From Chromobacterium piscinae (lineage in GTDB: Bacteria; Pseudomonadota; Gammaproteobacteria; Burkholderiales; Chromobacteriaceae): DNA of 64,000 nucleotides. The position numbers and the translations under genes were made by a program. This document shows positions 61,901 through 64,000 of this stretch, in pieces; positions within the stretch are counted from its first letter, which is position 1, and every line of letters begins with the position of its first letter. The stretch is from contig NZ_JAJOHV010000022.1 of the NCBI RefSeq assembly GCF_021129175.1, positions 62,001 through 126,000 on the forward strand, written 5' to 3'. The notes beneath the pieces were generated by a model that ran no database searches, was not told the origin of the DNA, and was given only the letters and a program-made list of their open reading frames with translations.

Positions 61901-64000
61901 ATGAAGCACTTGATGACACGACATTCCGATAACAGCTGGGCCCTTAGCCCGCTCAGCCTGTTGATTTTCGGCTTGTTCGGCGGCCAGGCTGCCTTGGCGG
62001 ATACGTCCGCGGCGGAAAACGCCGCGCTGGGCGATGTGCAGTTCAATCCTGTCTTTATCAATCAGAATTCCAACGGGAAAAAAGTCGATCTTTCCCGCTT
62101 CAACCAGATGGGCGGGGCTTTTCCCGGCAATTACCGCGCCGACGTCTACGCCAATAGCGTCTGGATCGGCCGCCGCGACGTGCAGATGAAGGAGCTGGCC
62201 GAAGGCAAGGTGCTGGCCTGCTTCAACCGCGCGATGATGGACGAGCTGGGCGTGGACTTCACTAAGGTGGGGAATGCCGCAGGCGTACCTGGACGGGATG
62301 AGCCCGCCCGCTGCGTCGACATCGCCACGGTGGTGCCCGGAGCATTCTCCAGCTTCAACAGCTCGGATCTGCGCCTGGATGTCAGCATTCCGCAGAAATA
62401 CATGCGGGCCCAGGCGCGCGGCTACGTCGCGCCGGAATACTGGGACGCCGGCGCCCCGTTCGCCGGCTTCCTCAATTACAACGCCAATGGCTACCGCTAC
62501 GACAACGGCGCCGCCGGCAAGTCGACCCAGTATTATTTCGGCGCCAACGCCGGCCTGAACATCGGCTTGTGGCGCTTCCGCTATAACGGCTCGCTGACGC
62601 AGCAGGACAGCGGCAACGGCCAGAGCCAGCGCAACTACCAGGGCGCGTCCGCCTATACCCAGCGCGATGTGACCGACTGGCATTCGGTGCTGACCCTGGG
62701 CGATTACTTCACGCCCTCAGACATGTTCAGCAGCGTGCCATTCCGCGGCGTGCAGCTGAGTTCCGACGACCGGATGCTGCCGGAGTCGATGCAGGGCTAC
62801 GCGCCGGTGGTGCGCGGCGTGGCCGAGACCAACGCCAAAGTATCGATTCGCCAGAACGGCAATCTGATTTACGAAAACGTGGTGCCGCCGGGCGAGTTCA
62901 GCATCGATGATCTCTACAACACCGGCTTCTCCGGCGACCTGGAGGTGACGGTCACCGAGGCGGACGGCCGCGTGCGCAAATTCGTCGTGCCTTACGCCGC
63001 CGTGCCCCAGTTGCTGCGAGAAGGACAATCCCGTTACGCGATCACCGCGGCGCAATGGCGCGACAACTCGCTCAACAAGCGTCCCGATTTCGTGCAGGCG
63101 ACCTACCAGCGCGGCATCAGCAACAGCCTGACCCTGTACGGCGGCCTGATCGCCGCCGACCATTACCAGTCGGCGCTGTTCGGCTCCGGCGTCAATACGC
63201 CGCTGGGCGCGCTGGCGCTGGATGTCACCCAGTCCTGGGCCCGCAATCTGCCGTACAACGCCAGCGCCGCCAATATGCAGGGCCAGAGCTATCGAGTGAC
63301 CTATAGCAAGCTGATGGAGTCGACCCGCACCAACTTCACGGTCGCCGCCTATCGCTTCTCCACCGATGGCTATCTGGAACTGCGCGACTACGCCAACCTG
63401 ATCAACCAGGTCGGCGTGGTTTACCGCGCCAAGAACAAATTCCAGCTCAACGCCGACCAGCCGCTGGGCGAGGGCCGCGGGCAATTGTTCTTCACCGGCT
63501 CGACCCAGGATTACTGGAACCAGAAGGGCCGGGATCTGACTTACCAGCTGGGGTACAGCAACAGCTTCAAGTCGGTGAGCCTGAACCTGTCCGCCGGCCG
63601 CACCCAGGATTCGACCGGCCGCATCGTCAACCAGTACATGCTGAGCCTGTCGATGCCGCTGGGCCGCGAGCCGTATTCTCCGCTGCTGAGCACCAGCGTC
63701 AGCGGCAGCAGCGACCGCAGCGGCAACGCGCAGGTCAATCTGAGCGGCACCACCGGCGAATTGCGCAACCTCAGCTACAACGTCTACGCCAGCGGCAACC
63801 GCAGCAGCGCCGGCGCCAACAGCAGCGGCGGCGGCGGCAGCGTGCAGTACGCCACCTCGGTGGCGACACTGACCGCGGGCGCGAGCTCGAGCGGCGGCAA
63901 CTCCCAGGCGAATGCCGGCATCAGCGGCGCGCTGGTGTTCCATCCGGGCGGCGTGACGGCGGCCCAGTCGCTGGGCGAATCCTTCGCCGTGGTGGAGGCG
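61901..64000 (+). CDS. Outer-membrane fimbrial usher (FimD/PapC-like), 3' end missing
   Basis: The frame is open from ATG 61901 to the end of the window (700 codons), so about 100-150 residues lie beyond. It has a signal region (SLLIFGLFGGQAALA), then the N-terminal chaperone-binding domain (VQFNPVFINQNSNGKKVDLSRFNQ, PGNYRADVYANSVWIG). The beta-barrel has alternating motifs such as GLWRFRYNGSLTQQ, YTQRDV and DYFTPSDMFSSVPFRGVQLSSDDRMLPESM. The plug domain (GYAPVVRGVAETNAKVSIRQ, PGEFSIDDLYNTG) is present. It assembles and exports the pilin. SD AGGAGA. Confidence 0.95.
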   Translation, partial: MKHLMTRHSDNSWALSPLSLLIFGLFGGQAALADTSAAENAALGDVQFNPVFINQNSNGKKVDLSRFNQMGGAFPGNYRADVYANSVWIGRRDVQMKELAEGKVLACFNRAMMDELGVDFTKVGNAAGVPGRDEPARCVDIATVVPGAFSSFNSSDLRLDVSIPQKYMRAQARGYVAPEYWDAGAPFAGFLNYNANGYRYDNGAAGKSTQYYFGANAGLNIGLWRFRYNGSLTQQDSGNGQSQRNYQGASAYTQRDVTDWHSVLTLGDYFTPSDMFSSVPFRGVQLSSDDRMLPESMQGYAPVVRGVAETNAKVSIRQNGNLIYENVVPPGEFSIDDLYNTGFSGDLEVTVTEADGRVRKFVVPYAAVPQLLREGQSRYAITAAQWRDNSLNKRPDFVQATYQRGISNSLTLYGGLIAADHYQSALFGSGVNTPLGALALDVTQSWARNLPYNASAANMQGQSYRVTYSKLMESTRTNFTVAAYRFSTDGYLELRDYANLINQVGVVYRAKNKFQLNADQPLGEGRGQLFFTGSTQDYWNQKGRDLTYQLGYSNSFKSVSLNLSAGRTQDSTGRIVNQYMLSLSMPLGREPYSPLLSTSVSGSSDRSGNAQVNLSGTTGELRNLSYNVYASGNRSSAGANSSGGGGSVQYATSVATLTAGASSSGGNSQANAGISGALVFHPGGVTAAQSLGESFAVVEA

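Overview
The window looks like a chromosomal segment of a Chromobacterium-type betaproteobacterium (order Neisseriales). This is an inference. It rests on the high GC content and strong GC3 bias, on the block gloB / methyltransferase / rnhA / dnaQ / ispD-ispF / rpiA / phoU / ppx, on a glyA - nrdR - ribD block, and on the many compact hairpin terminators. No phage, transposase, integrase or CRISPR array was seen.

Layout. 1-4700: tail of an MdfA-like drug exporter, metG, a long structured leader before a 61-residue protein, a VC0807-type membrane protein and an initiator tRNA-fMet with a near-consensus promoter. 4714-5361: a GNAT acetyltransferase and a decayed piece of yaaA. 5820-15497: the accessory centrepiece, nine co-directional genes. 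They encode a cupin fused to a heme-oxygenase-like diiron domain, a two-component Rieske oxygenase (alpha and beta), a type III CoA-transferase, a CynX-like transporter, a TauD-type dioxygenase, a plant-type [2Fe-2S] ferredoxin with an extra domain, an aromatic-acid:H+ symporter and a 4-hydroxybenzoate 3-hydroxylase. An intact yaaA follows directly, so the cluster lies between a yaaA relic and a complete yaaA. That pattern suggests an acquired block.

16484-36900 is mostly housekeeping: dtd, a FUSC-type exporter, mltD, gloB, rnhA, dnaQ, ispD, ispF, rpiA, phoU, ppx, corA, a HicB/HicA-like toxin-antitoxin pair, pncA, copA with a CsoR-like operator, a copper chaperone, a DUF190 protein and divergent M14 and S9 exported peptidases. 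37021-45771: chrA, an amino-acid ABC importer without a visible ATPase gene, lgt, ilvD, an MdtI/MdtJ SMR pair and a RecF-like ATPase. 46592-53557: an unknown conserved protein, a LysR regulator divergent from pirin / isochorismatase-like / YtcJ-like amidohydrolase genes, and glyA. 53700-58761: nrdR - GNAT - GNAT - ribD, with 4-bp overlaps after the first spacing, an unknown protein and an M32 carboxypeptidase. 58901-64000: an alpha/beta hydrolase, a 730-bp AT-rich leader, and a chaperone-usher fimbrial operon (pilin, chaperone, usher) cut by the window edge.

The best candidate for an undescribed system is the oxygenase cluster. It combines four mechanistically different O2-activating enzymes with a CoA-transferase and two transporters. 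Its last enzyme keeps every known substrate-binding residue of 4-hydroxybenzoate hydroxylase, so the pathway probably ends in 4-hydroxybenzoate and protocatechuate. The initial substrate, the CoA step and the role of the cupin-diiron fusion cannot be decided from sequence.
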